DNA from: Bacteroidales bacterium
GTDB lineage: Bacteria > Bacteroidota > Bacteroidia > Bacteroidales > UBA7960
Assembly (NCBI GenBank): GCA_003557765.1
Contig: PWNO01000219.1
Coordinates: 1-7,782, forward strand
Reading direction: 5' to 3'
DNA length: 7,782 nt
A program made the position numbers and the translations under genes. This document shows, piece after piece, positions 1 to 6,035 of the stretch; the stretch's first letter is position 1; every line of letters starts with the position of its first letter. Below the pieces are notes generated by a model. That model was not told the origin of the DNA. It searched no databases and saw only the letters and a program-made list of their open reading frames with translations.

Positions 1-178
1 TAATTTTCATATTTCGGTCAGATGGAACTCGCCATGACATAATCATTCTCGTGTGTGTCAATATATTGGCATGGCTCGTTTCATGTGTTTATAATTTTAG
101 ATTTCGGTCACATGGAGCTCGCCATGCAATAAACATCGTCGTGTGTGTCATTTTATTTGGCATGGCTCGGTTCATACT
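1..178. repeat. Two tandem ~90 bp hairpin-forming repeat units
   Basis: Two diverged copies of the same unit lie head to tail with a period of 90-91 bp (about 1-87 and 91-178). The best conserved blocks are ATTTCGGTCA (11-20 and 101-110), the GCCATG arm (31-36 and 121-126), GTGTGTGTCA (51-60 and 141-150) and GGCATGGCTCG (68-78 and 159-169). Within each unit the outer arms are imperfect inverted repeats: 22-36 pairs with 70-84, and 112-127 pairs with 160-175, with about 13 pairs in each. The inner segment 127-133 can extend the second stem against 152-159. No credible reading frame crosses the region. It could be a REP-like palindromic intergenic element or a structured RNA/leader unit. The array may continue to the left of the window, because copy 1 begins at the window edge. 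Confidence 0.75.
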
Positions 179-330
179 TTTCATAAAAAGATTACGTTTG
201 TACTGCGGGTTAATAACAATACCCTGAAATTACAATGGTTTTGGCAGCCAACACGACATTCATATAGCAATGTATGCCAGGCAGGCTCAAACCAAAGATA
301 AGAAAAACTATTTAAAATATTTAACAATCG
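179..330. other. A/T-rich leader between the repeats and gldB
   Basis: This stretch contains no supported gene. It presumably carries the gldB promoter and 5' leader. A TTTG at 197-200 could serve as a Bacteroidota -33 element, but no good TAnnTTTG -7 element follows at the proper distance, so no promoter is called. The last 30 bases before the gldB ATG are strongly A/T-rich with no Shine-Dalgarno sequence, which is usual for this phylum. An ATG at 270 opens a short frame that only overlaps gldB out of phase. Confidence 0.5.
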
Positions 331-1338
331 ATGAAAGGTTTTGTTTTATTACTGATCCTGACAGGAACTGGTTTTCTTATTTCTTGCGGGCCATGGGAAA
401 GAAGTCCGTTCTATGCAGCAGACATTTCGGGCATAGAGGCAGACAGTGTGGAAATCAGGCAGTATGAGGAAGTGTTGTTTAACCTGAACCCCTTTATTTT
501 AAGACAGGAGATTGAACCTTACCGGCAGGATTTTTCTTTTTTCCTGGGAGATCGCATTGATGATGAAGACGGTCAGCAGCAACTTTATAATTATGTAACG
601 GACCCCTTCATGATTGACCTCTATTTAGACACACGGGAAAAATGGCATGGCATGCAGGATCTGGAAGATGAACTTACGGAAGCTTTTCGATATTACAGGT
701 ACCATTTCCCATCTGATACCCTCCCGAAGGTATATACCTACATTTCCGGCATTGATTACCAGATGCCTGTGATGTACGCAGATGGACACCTGGTCATCGC
801 GCTTGATACATACCTGGGTAGTGGTTATAAAACCTATGGCAAACTCGGAATTCCTGCCTATCAGTCGCGCTGGATGATTCCTGAGCGGGTTGCGTTGGAT
901 GTCATGCATCAGTTGGCGCTTAAGCACCTCAGCAAGGTATCACCCAGACCGGAAAACTTGCTGGAGCATATGGTGCATCAGGGCAAAATTCTCTACTTCC
1001 TTGATTGCATGTTGCCCCATGTGGAAGACTCCATAAAGATAAAATACACTGGAAGCCAGTTGGCTTGGATGGAAAGAAATGCAGGACGTGCCTGGACCTA
1101 TAAGATAGAGAATGAGCTATTGTACGATACGGATCATGGAGCGATCACAAAATTTACCCGTGAAGCACCCTTCACCTCTCCCTTTTCCAGGGATTCTGCG
1201 CCACGCACAGGTGTCTGGCTGGGATGGCAAATGGTCAGGGAGTACATGCGACGCCATGATGACGTCAGTTTGCAGGAGCTCATCAAGGACACCGATGCAC
1301 GCATGATATTAAACAGGTCAAGATACCGTCCGCGCTGA
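331..1338 (+). CDS. gldB: GldB-like lipoprotein (gliding-motility protein family)
   Basis: The product has 335 residues and begins with a short lipoprotein signal peptide: K2, a hydrophobic stretch at 4-17, then a lipobox L16-I17-S18-C19 followed by Gly-Pro. It is therefore likely an envelope lipoprotein anchored through C19. The body resembles GldB, a Bacteroidota family of similar length. Recognisable parts are the early acidic IEADSVEIRQYEE segment, the HLVIALDTYLG block (153-163) followed by a Tyr/Gly-rich loop, VMHQLALKHL (191-200), HMVHQGKILYFLD (213-225) and the TGSQLAWME...ENELLYDTD region. GldB is required for gliding in flavobacteria, but homologs also occur in non-gliding Bacteroidota, so motility is not implied. 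The biochemical activity of the family is not known to me, and I see no HExxH metal site. ATG 331 is chosen because it gives a complete signal peptide. The gene is convergent with engB, with very little space between them. Confidence 0.8.
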   Translation: MKGFVLLLILTGTGFLISCGPWERSPFYAADISGIEADSVEIRQYEEVLFNLNPFILRQEIEPYRQDFSFFLGDRIDDEDGQQQLYNYVTDPFMIDLYLDTREKWHGMQDLEDELTEAFRYYRYHFPSDTLPKVYTYISGIDYQMPVMYADGHLVIALDTYLGSGYKTYGKLGIPAYQSRWMIPERVALDVMHQLALKHLSKVSPRPENLLEHMVHQGKILYFLDCMLPHVEDSIKIKYTGSQLAWMERNAGRAWTYKIENELLYDTDHGAITKFTREAPFTSPFSRDSAPRTGVWLGWQMVREYMRRHDDVSLQELIKDTDARMILNRSRYRPR

Positions 1339-1345
1339 TGGACCT

Positions 1346-1963
1346 TTACTCAATAGGACTAGGTGGTTCAAAAGCCTTATTGCTCTCAGAAATTAGCTGT
1401 AAAATCTCTGTTTTGCCAGCTGCCGTTTTGGCACTGCTGACGATAATGGGAGGCAAAGGTTCCCATTGCTGAGCGAGCTTTGTTTCGTATGCCTGAATAA
1501 GGGGTTTCAGCTGCGACCTGGATAATTTATCGGCCTTCGTAAAAACCAGGCACAAGGGCATTTGGTTCATACCCATCCATTCGAGAAAAACCAAATCATT
1601 TTTCATGGGACCATGCCGGCTGTCGAGTAAAACAAAGGCACACATGAGAGTTTCCCTATTTAACATGTAGTTTTTGATCATCTTCTCCCACTTCTTTTTA
1701 ACAGGAACCGGAACCCTGGCAAAGCCATAGCCAGGCAAATCGGTAAGATACCAACTGTTGTTGATCAAAAAGTGGTTGATTAACTGAGTTTTACCTGGTG
1801 AAGATGAGGTCTTGGCAAGCTTATTCCGGCCTGTAATCATGTTGATCAGGGTGGATTTGCCTACATTAGAGCGTCCCAAAAAAGCATATTCCGGGAAAGG
1901 CGCTCCAGGACAATCTTTGACATGGGTAGCGCTTTTTACAAATTCGGCCGAATGAATGCGCAT
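1346..1963 (-). CDS. engB: Ribosome-biogenesis GTP-binding protein EngB/YsxC (YihA)
   Basis: This is a small TrmE-Era-class GTPase of 205 residues, the normal family length. It binds GTP and assists late assembly of the large ribosomal subunit in the cytoplasm. All G motifs are visible (numbering from the ATG): G1 GRSNVGKST 30-38, G2 region PGKT 56-59, G3 DLPG 75-78 with the family-typical DLPGYGFA continuation, G4 TKAD 142-145 and G5 SSAK 176-179. A frame open further upstream would start with TTG at 1981, adding six residues. The ATG at 1963 is preferred because it gives the typical MRIHSAEFVKS N-terminus and has an AAGG element 4-5 bases upstream. It lies 31 bp downstream of the GNAT gene, so it is probably the last gene of a three-gene transcript, and it ends 7 bp from the convergent gldB stop. 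Confidence 0.95.
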   Translation of the reverse strand: MRIHSAEFVKSATHVKDCPGAPFPEYAFLGRSNVGKSTLINMITGRNKLAKTSSSPGKTQLINHFLINNSWYLTDLPGYGFARVPVPVKKKWEKMIKNYMLNRETLMCAFVLLDSRHGPMKNDLVFLEWMGMNQMPLCLVFTKADKLSRSQLKPLIQAYETKLAQQWEPLPPIIVSSAKTAAGKTEILQLISESNKAFEPPSPIE

Positions 1964-1994
1964 GGTGCCTTGTTTTAACAAAACGCAGAGGTGA

Positions 1995-2942
1995 TTATCC
2001 CTCTTTCTTCTTGTAAGTAGCTACATGCCGGCGTGATTTGGATTCATAAATGTCTGATATGGTCACCATGATGCCGGTTTCCTCCACGCCCCCGAAACCC
2101 TCATTGAATGCTGTGCCAAAAGTACGCATGGTGGGGCTAAGACTCATATATGAACTGAATAGCGGAGGAATATTTTCATTGCGCTGACGAACTTTTTGCG
2201 ACAACAGGCGGTAGTTTTCTTCAAAACTTTTAGATGTAAACTGACGCTCAAGCTCCTCTTCAGGTGTAAATAAAGACAGTGGTTCATAGGGTCTGATCAG
2301 CTCGTCTTTATCCGGGAAAAATCGATGCATGAAATAAAGAATCAGGTCACGGGCATACTTGTCAAAATGCTGGTACATAGTCACTTTTCCCACAAAGTAC
2401 TTCAATTGCGGGTAATCCACCACCAAACCACCAAGGCCGTCCCATAAATTATCAAGAGAATAAATGCTTTTACGGTTATCACGTGATGGCTGATATGCAG
2501 GCTGCACAAATGAACGGCCAAGCTCAATAGTATAAGGAAAATATTCTTTGAGAAAACGATCAGAGAAACGAAATAGCGCAGCGGTAGCTACCTGTGGTTT
2601 TCCATGTTCATCAAAAGGGACCTCCCAGCAACACAAATAACGGTAACCGCCTACAATTTCTTCAGCAGCCGGATCCCATACAATGAGTTGCTTATATGGC
2701 ACATCAGCAGTATCATAATCGTCCAGGTCGCAAGCCTTGCCTGTTCCACCACCAGCCTGCCGGAATGATAATTCACGCAAACGGCCTATTTCGCGGGCAG
2801 TATGAGGAGAGCCATGTGCATCTACCACATAAATTTCATTATGTGCATTGTTCGTTTTCCTGAAAAAAGTATTTGCATTAAGCTCTTCCTTAAGCAACTC
2901 CCTTTCAACCGGAGCGATAAGCTTTTCATCCTTTTCCTTCAT
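1995..2942 (-). CDS. GNAT/hemolysin-type N-acyltransferase, probable amino-acid lipid synthase (GlsB-like)
   Basis: The 315-residue protein belongs to the acyltransferase group often annotated as hemolysin (OlsB-like GNAT fold, Acetyltransf_5 type). Landmarks are REIGRLRELSFR (50-61), a Gly-rich GGGTGKACDLDDYD segment (64-77), the beta-strand region QLIVWDP...IVGGYRYL (85-103) and ELGRSFVQPAYQ (140-151). Members of this group transfer a 3-hydroxyacyl chain from acyl carrier protein to the amino group of an amino acid. In Bacteroides, GlsB does this to glycine and works with the O-acyltransferase GlsA to make glycine lipids. Here a PlsC-like gene sits 11 bp upstream on the same strand, which supports the same two-step pathway. 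Whether glycine, serine or ornithine is the acceptor cannot be read from the sequence. The ATG follows AGGAG with no spacer, so that element is probably not a working Shine-Dalgarno. The basic C-terminus (SRRHVATYKKKEG) suggests peripheral membrane contact, which is an inference. Confidence 0.85.
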   Translation of the reverse strand: MKEKDEKLIAPVERELLKEELNANTFFRKTNNAHNEIYVVDAHGSPHTAREIGRLRELSFRQAGGGTGKACDLDDYDTADVPYKQLIVWDPAAEEIVGGYRYLCCWEVPFDEHGKPQVATAALFRFSDRFLKEYFPYTIELGRSFVQPAYQPSRDNRKSIYSLDNLWDGLGGLVVDYPQLKYFVGKVTMYQHFDKYARDLILYFMHRFFPDKDELIRPYEPLSLFTPEEELERQFTSKSFEENYRLLSQKVRQRNENIPPLFSSYMSLSPTMRTFGTAFNEGFGGVEETGIMVTISDIYESKSRRHVATYKKKEG

Positions 2943-2953
2943 CTCCTGCTAAT

Positions 2954-3811
2954 TCAAATATCCAATTGCGCATTTAAATCATCTGCACCCCCGGGCAGAC
3001 GGTACACATGATTCTTCATTCTCTGCGCCCATTCGTGGTGGGTGTATTTTTTTGTAAAGGTAGTATACGGCACAGGCTTTCCAAAAAATATCCGCAACTT
3101 TTTTTCCTGCTGCTTAAACATTTCATCAGGCAAATAGAGCATTTCCAAATTAAACCGAATACCCAGGCGCTTACGCCAACGGGCTAAGTTATAAAAAAAA
3201 GCAGAGTTTTTCCCTTCAATATACACCGGGATCACATCCCGCTGATGCCTGATCGCTTTTGTAATAAAAGTCTTCTTCCAATCCAGATCCCTGATTGCAT
3301 TCCCCTGCTTACGCGAAACCAATCCCGCAGGAAATATCAGGATCAGGTCGTCCGAAGCAAAACTGGCCTCCAGGGCACGTACGAACTCCACATTATGTCG
3401 CCCATGCTTGTTAACCGGCACAAACAACTCTTTGAGGTTTCGCAGCTCCAGAAGAATGTCGTTTGCCAGGAACTTAATATCCTGACGCTTCTTTCCGATC
3501 ACATGCATCAGCGCCATGCCATCCAGCGCACCCAGTGGATGATTGGAGGCCACAATGTAGCGACCCTGTGCCGGCAAATGATGCATATTTTCAGCAACAA
3601 TATCCAGCCCAAACTTGTCAATCAATACAGACTTAATAAAGGATAAACCGTTGTGATCTTTCAACTCAATCAATACTTCATTGATTTCATCCTGGTGCAC
3701 AATACGCTTCAAATACCTGACCAATGGCCTTGGTATGAACGGATATGCGGCCCCGGACTTTTTACGAAGCACCTGTTCCACGTCAATCAACTGTATGTCT
3801 TCCTTATTCAT
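2954..3811 (-). CDS. PlsC-like lysophospholipid/amino-acid-lipid O-acyltransferase (GlsA-like)
   Basis: This is a 285-residue acyltransferase of the PlsC/LPLAT superfamily. Numbering from ATG 3811, motif I is NHPLGALDG (90-98) with H91 and D97, motif II is the FVPVNKHGRHN region (130-140), motif III is FPAGLVSRK (160-168), and motif IV is the VIPVYIEGKNS stretch. The enzyme should move an acyl chain onto a hydroxyl acceptor at the inner membrane. Paired with the adjacent GNAT-type N-acyltransferase, it is a good candidate for adding the second, ester-linked chain of a glycine or serine lipid, as GlsA does. The frame stays open to a GTG at 3898, but that would add 29 poorly conserved, Phe-rich residues. 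ATG 3811 (MNKEDIQLIDVEQVL) or the ATG at 3826 fits the family better. Motif I has five rather than four residues between His and Asp, and motif III has Ala where FPEG is usual. I recall both variants as typical of this Bacteroidota branch. Confidence 0.85.
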   Translation of the reverse strand: MNKEDIQLIDVEQVLRKKSGAAYPFIPRPLVRYLKRIVHQDEINEVLIELKDHNGLSFIKSVLIDKFGLDIVAENMHHLPAQGRYIVASNHPLGALDGMALMHVIGKKRQDIKFLANDILLELRNLKELFVPVNKHGRHNVEFVRALEASFASDDLILIFPAGLVSRKQGNAIRDLDWKKTFITKAIRHQRDVIPVYIEGKNSAFFYNLARWRKRLGIRFNLEMLYLPDEMFKQQEKKLRIFFGKPVPYTTFTKKYTHHEWAQRMKNHVYRLPGGADDLNAQLDI

Positions 3812-4157
3812 AAAAATCGAAATCATTAAAAGAAAAGACACGCTTGCGCTTATTTTCGCAACATCACAAAAATAAAAAAACCTGCGCAATATAGCCACCT
3901 CCTTGTTGCTGCACTTGCATAATCACTAAAATATTTCACAAAAAACCGCATATCGCCATAAAAGTCCAACATGGGTGGAAACAAGAATGATCGGATGCGC
4001 ATTTTTCCTTGCCAAAATAATTATTCCACACAAAATCAGTGTTAAACAAAAAAATGCAAAAAAGCATAACGAACAACCCAAGTGTCTGTTTTTCTGGCAT
4101 TTAGCCGGAAATTCCTCGCGAATAGGACACCCTTTACCCTGGAAAGTTATTAACAAT
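3812..4157. other. Divergent intergenic region between the lipid operon and the dcw cluster
   Basis: This is A/T-rich DNA between the two divergent transcription units, with many A-runs and T-runs and no supported gene. It should hold the promoters of the minus-strand acyltransferase-engB unit and perhaps upstream sequence for mraZ. A small ATGC-aaaaaa-GCAT hairpin (4054-4067) is present but is too weak to call a terminator. Open frames here begin with GTG or TTG, have skewed composition and cross the mraZ control region, so none is annotated. Confidence 0.5.
3867..3874 (-). promoter_or_regulatory. Candidate -7 promoter element of the acyltransferase-engB transcript
   Basis: Read on the minus strand this is TATTTTTG, an exact match to the Bacteroidota -7 consensus TAnnTTTG, and it would place the transcript start about 50 bases before ATG 3811. 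No clear TTTG is found 19-21 bases upstream, so only half the promoter is visible, and an A-run makes a chance match likely. If real, it lies inside the extended GTG 3898 reading and argues for the shorter protein. Confidence 0.3.
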
Positions 4158-4187
4158 GTGGTAAAAAGTGGTAAAAAGTGGTAAATT
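4158..4187 (+). promoter_or_regulatory. Triple 10-bp direct repeat, probable MraZ-binding operator
   Basis: Three consecutive direct repeats with a strict 10-bp period start at 4158, 4168 and 4178. The first two are GTGGTAAAAA and the third is GTGGTAAATT. The last repeat ends 42 bp before the mraZ ATG. Known MraZ operators sit at this place and consist of short G-rich direct repeats on one face of the helix: TGGG-type repeats at 10-bp spacing in Escherichia coli and AAAGTG-type repeats in mollicutes. The present array contains AAAGTGG twice (4165-4171 and 4175-4181). It is therefore likely the site through which MraZ controls its own cluster. The assignment rests on position, periodicity and motif similarity only. 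Confidence 0.75.
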
Positions 4188-4193
4188 TATTCA

Positions 4194-4201
4194 TATATTT
4201 A
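4194..4201 (+). promoter_or_regulatory. Candidate -7 element of the mraZ promoter
   Basis: TATATTTA matches the Bacteroidota TAnnTTTG -7 element except at the last base. It lies just downstream of the triple repeat, and transcription would begin near 4207, leaving a leader of roughly 23 bases before ATG 4230. TAAATTTA at 4182-4189 is an equally good alternative and overlaps the last repeat. Neither has a convincing -33 TTTG, so this is a weak call. Confidence 0.3.
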
Positions 4202-4229
4202 CACTTTGAAACACAACACGTGGCACATC

Positions 4230-4721
4230 ATGTTGGGAGAATTTGAATGTAAAATTGATACCAAAGGACGGTTTATGATGCCTTCAGGCCTGCGGAAGCA
4301 GCTGGGCCCGGAGGATCAGGAGCGCTTTGTCATCAACCGTGGGTTTGAAAATAATCTCACCCTTTACCCCCAGAGTGAATGGCTGAATATTTCGCGTGAA
4401 GTTAATGCATTGAATCTGTACAACAAAAAAAACCGGGAGTTTGTAAGGTATTTCTTTAGGGGGGCCAGTGAAATGCGCCTGGATTCAACCGGCAGGCTCT
4501 TGCTTCCCAGGCAGCTGATAAGTTATGCTGGGATCGGGAGAGAGATTGTGCTTTTTGCTTACGGAAACAGGATTGAAATATGGGATAAGCATGCCTATGA
4601 AGAAATGATGGCCAATGAGCCGGATGATTTTTCTTCCCTGGCAGAGGAAGTGATGGGCAAGGTTAATCAACAATCAGGAGGTGAGCAACATGACGTATCA
4701 TCAAGCCGTGATGCCAGATAA
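4230..4721 (+). CDS. mraZ: Transcriptional regulator and cell-division cluster protein MraZ
   Basis: The 163-residue product contains two SpoVT/AbrB-like (MraZ) domains, each with the diagnostic DxxGR motif: DTKGR at 10-14 followed by MMP, and DSTGR at 85-89 followed by LLLP. Family members form ring-shaped oligomers and bind short direct repeats ahead of their own gene, modulating the division and cell-wall cluster. The tail after about residue 140 (acidic, then Gln/Ser-rich) is longer than in many MraZ proteins, and part of it is encoded in the overlap with rsmH. The frame is open back to a TTG at 4206, but ATG 4230 is chosen because MLGEFECKIDTKGRF matches the family N-terminus and the TTG would overlap the likely promoter. 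It is the first gene of the plus-strand cluster and carries the rsmH Shine-Dalgarno near its 3' end. Confidence 0.93.
   Translation: MLGEFECKIDTKGRFMMPSGLRKQLGPEDQERFVINRGFENNLTLYPQSEWLNISREVNALNLYNKKNREFVRYFFRGASEMRLDSTGRLLLPRQLISYAGIGREIVLFAYGNRIEIWDKHAYEEMMANEPDDFSSLAEEVMGKVNQQSGGEQHDVSSSRDAR
4676..4681 (+). promoter_or_regulatory. Strong Shine-Dalgarno for rsmH inside mraZ
   Basis: AGGAGG, continuing as AGGAGGTGA, lies eight bases ahead of ATG 4690. It decides between the two possible rsmH starts: the GTG at 4681 overlaps this element and cannot use it, while ATG 4690 is ideally spaced. It is the only well-placed strong Shine-Dalgarno in the window, where the other genes have A/T-rich or weak leaders. 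Confidence 0.7.
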
Positions 4722-5607
4722 GGCCCTGGATGCGCTGGATGTTAAACCAGGAGGTGTTTATGTTGATGCAACCTTCGGGGGTGGTGGTCACAGCCTGGCC
4801 ATCCTGGAGAGACTCGGCAGCGGAAAGCTGGTTGCCTTTGACCAGGATGATGATGCAGCGAAGAATGTCCTTGAAGATAAGAGGTTACTCTTCCTTAATC
4901 ACAATTTCAGGTATATGAAAAACCTGCTTAAATACCATGCTTGCATCCCTGTTGATGGCATTCTTGCAGACCTTGGTGTATCGTCGCATCAATTTGACGA
5001 AGCTTTGCGGGGTTTTTCCATAAGGTCTGATGGCCCGCTGGATATGCGCATGAACCGTTTTGCAAAGGTCACGGCAGCGGACATCATCAACACGTATGAC
5101 AATGAAAAACTGGCTGACGTGTTTTATTACTCCGGGGAATTGCGTGCTGCCAGAAAAATTGCAGGCGTGATAGAGAAACAGCGAGAGCAGCAGCCCATAA
5201 AAACCACGGCAGCGCTCGCCGATGCCATCAGGCATTTGGCACCAAGGGGGAGGGAAAACAAATTCCTGGCTCAGGTTTTCCAGGCATTGCGCATTGAAGT
5301 AAACCAGGAGCTTGAAGCCCTGAAGGCTTTCCTCAGGCAAAGCCTGGACGTATTAAAACCCGGTGGAAGGCTTGTAGTGATATCGTATCATTCTTTGGAA
5401 GACAGGTTGGTGAAGAACTTTATGAGAACCGGAAGTTTTGAGGGAGAACTGGAAAAAGATTTTTACGGTAACCCACAAACTCCATGGTGTAAAGTAAGTA
5501 AAGCAATAAAGCCTGATCCACAGGAACTGGAAAGAAATAAGCGAGCAAGAAGTGCCCGTCTGCGTGTTGCTGAAAAGACCAAAAGTGATGACAGCGAATC
5601 AGTATAA
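4690..5607 (+). CDS. rsmH: 16S rRNA (cytosine-1402 N4)-methyltransferase RsmH (MraW)
   Basis: The 305-residue protein has the normal RsmH length and uses S-adenosylmethionine to methylate N4 of C1402 in the 16S rRNA decoding centre. Visible landmarks are the N-terminal YHQAVM, the SAM-binding DATFGGGGHS (26-35), the acidic strand FDQD (50-53), DLGVSSHQFD (94-103) followed by RGFS and DGPLDMRM, the LAPRGRENKFLAQVFQALRI segment, and the C-terminal PGGRLVVISYHSLEDRLVK and NKRARSARLRVAEK motifs. The gene starts 32 bp before the mraZ stop in another frame and has a strong Shine-Dalgarno there, so the two are probably translationally linked. Its end overlaps the next gene by 20 bp. Nothing is missing or unusual in the catalytic motifs. 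Confidence 0.96.
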   Translation: MTYHQAVMPDKALDALDVKPGGVYVDATFGGGGHSLAILERLGSGKLVAFDQDDDAAKNVLEDKRLLFLNHNFRYMKNLLKYHACIPVDGILADLGVSSHQFDEALRGFSIRSDGPLDMRMNRFAKVTAADIINTYDNEKLADVFYYSGELRAARKIAGVIEKQREQQPIKTTAALADAIRHLAPRGRENKFLAQVFQALRIEVNQELEALKAFLRQSLDVLKPGGRLVVISYHSLEDRLVKNFMRTGSFEGELEKDFYGNPQTPWCKVSKAIKPDPQELERNKRARSARLRVAEKTKSDDSESV

Positions 5608-5995
5608 AAAACAAAAAACGGAGAAGCATGAGCGGCCATCCGGGTTGGGTCGGTTCATAGCCGGCATGTTGGATGGAAGTCTTATTTCAGGCAATACCAA
5701 TTTGCACGCCATGCGATTTATCCTGTTTTTATTCGCACTGGCACTGTTTTTTATATTTAACACCTATTATGCGGAACGCAAAACCAGGGAAGCAGAGCAG
5801 TTGCGACATGAAATGACCGAATTGCGTATACGCTATATTCAGACCCGCTCTGATTACATGTTTCTGACAAAACAATCGGAAATGGTAAGCATGCTCAGCA
5901 GCCAAGGATTTGTTGAACCTGTGGAACCACCAAGACAGATTATAGTAAGCGAAGAAAAAAAGACATGGTACAGGTTCCTGGGCTGGTTTGATTAA
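5588..5995 (+). CDS. ftsL: FtsL-like bitopic cell-division protein
   Basis: The 135-residue product has the FtsL layout: a basic cytoplasmic N-terminus (about 1-43, with KKQKTEKHER), a single membrane span near 44-60 (FILFLFALALFFIFN), then a periplasmic heptad-like coiled coil around 63-105 rich in Glu, Arg and Leu, and a short tail ending in WYRFLGWFD. Sequence similarity in this family is weak, so the call rests on topology, size and position between rsmH and the division transpeptidase, where FtsL is found in Bacteroidota dcw clusters. FtsL acts as a scaffold with FtsB/FtsQ and activates FtsWI at the septum. ATG 5588 is chosen. The frame is open further upstream to 5552, but that extension lies wholly within rsmH. 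The 20-bp overlap with rsmH suggests coupled translation. Confidence 0.8.
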   Translation: MTANQYKKQKTEKHERPSGLGRFIAGMLDGSLISGNTNLHAMRFILFLFALALFFIFNTYYAERKTREAEQLRHEMTELRIRYIQTRSDYMFLTKQSEMVSMLSSQGFVEPVEPPRQIIVSEEKKTWYRFLGWFD

Positions 5996-6035
5996 TGTAA
6001 CCCGGGAAACGCAAAGCATTGTATAAACAGTGCTG

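Noticed and set aside
1..178. Repeat units considered as a CRISPR array.
   Set aside because: There are only two units, the whole 90-bp unit is repeated with no short identical repeat and unique spacer, and no cas gene is near.
270..467. Short plus-strand frame beginning at ATG 270.
   Set aside because: Most of it overlaps gldB out of frame, while gldB has a clear lipoprotein signal and family motifs.
1328..1343. GTCC...GGAC hairpin between the convergent gldB and engB genes as a terminator.
   Set aside because: The stem is only four base pairs with an eight-base loop and no proper T-tract, and it lies mostly within gldB coding sequence.
3926..4156. Minus-strand frame with a hydrophobic, Cys/Phe-rich stretch that could be a small membrane protein.
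   Set aside because: It begins with TTG, its hydrophobicity comes from A/T homopolymer runs, and it covers the regulatory region of two divergent operons.
3975..4184. Plus-strand 69-codon frame upstream of mraZ.
   Set aside because: It starts at GTG, has Lys/Asn-rich composition typical of A-runs, and ends inside the triple-repeat operator.
4885..5340. Long minus-strand open frame of about 150 codons inside rsmH.
   Set aside because: rsmH on the opposite strand is complete with all family motifs, and the antisense product resembles no family I recognise.
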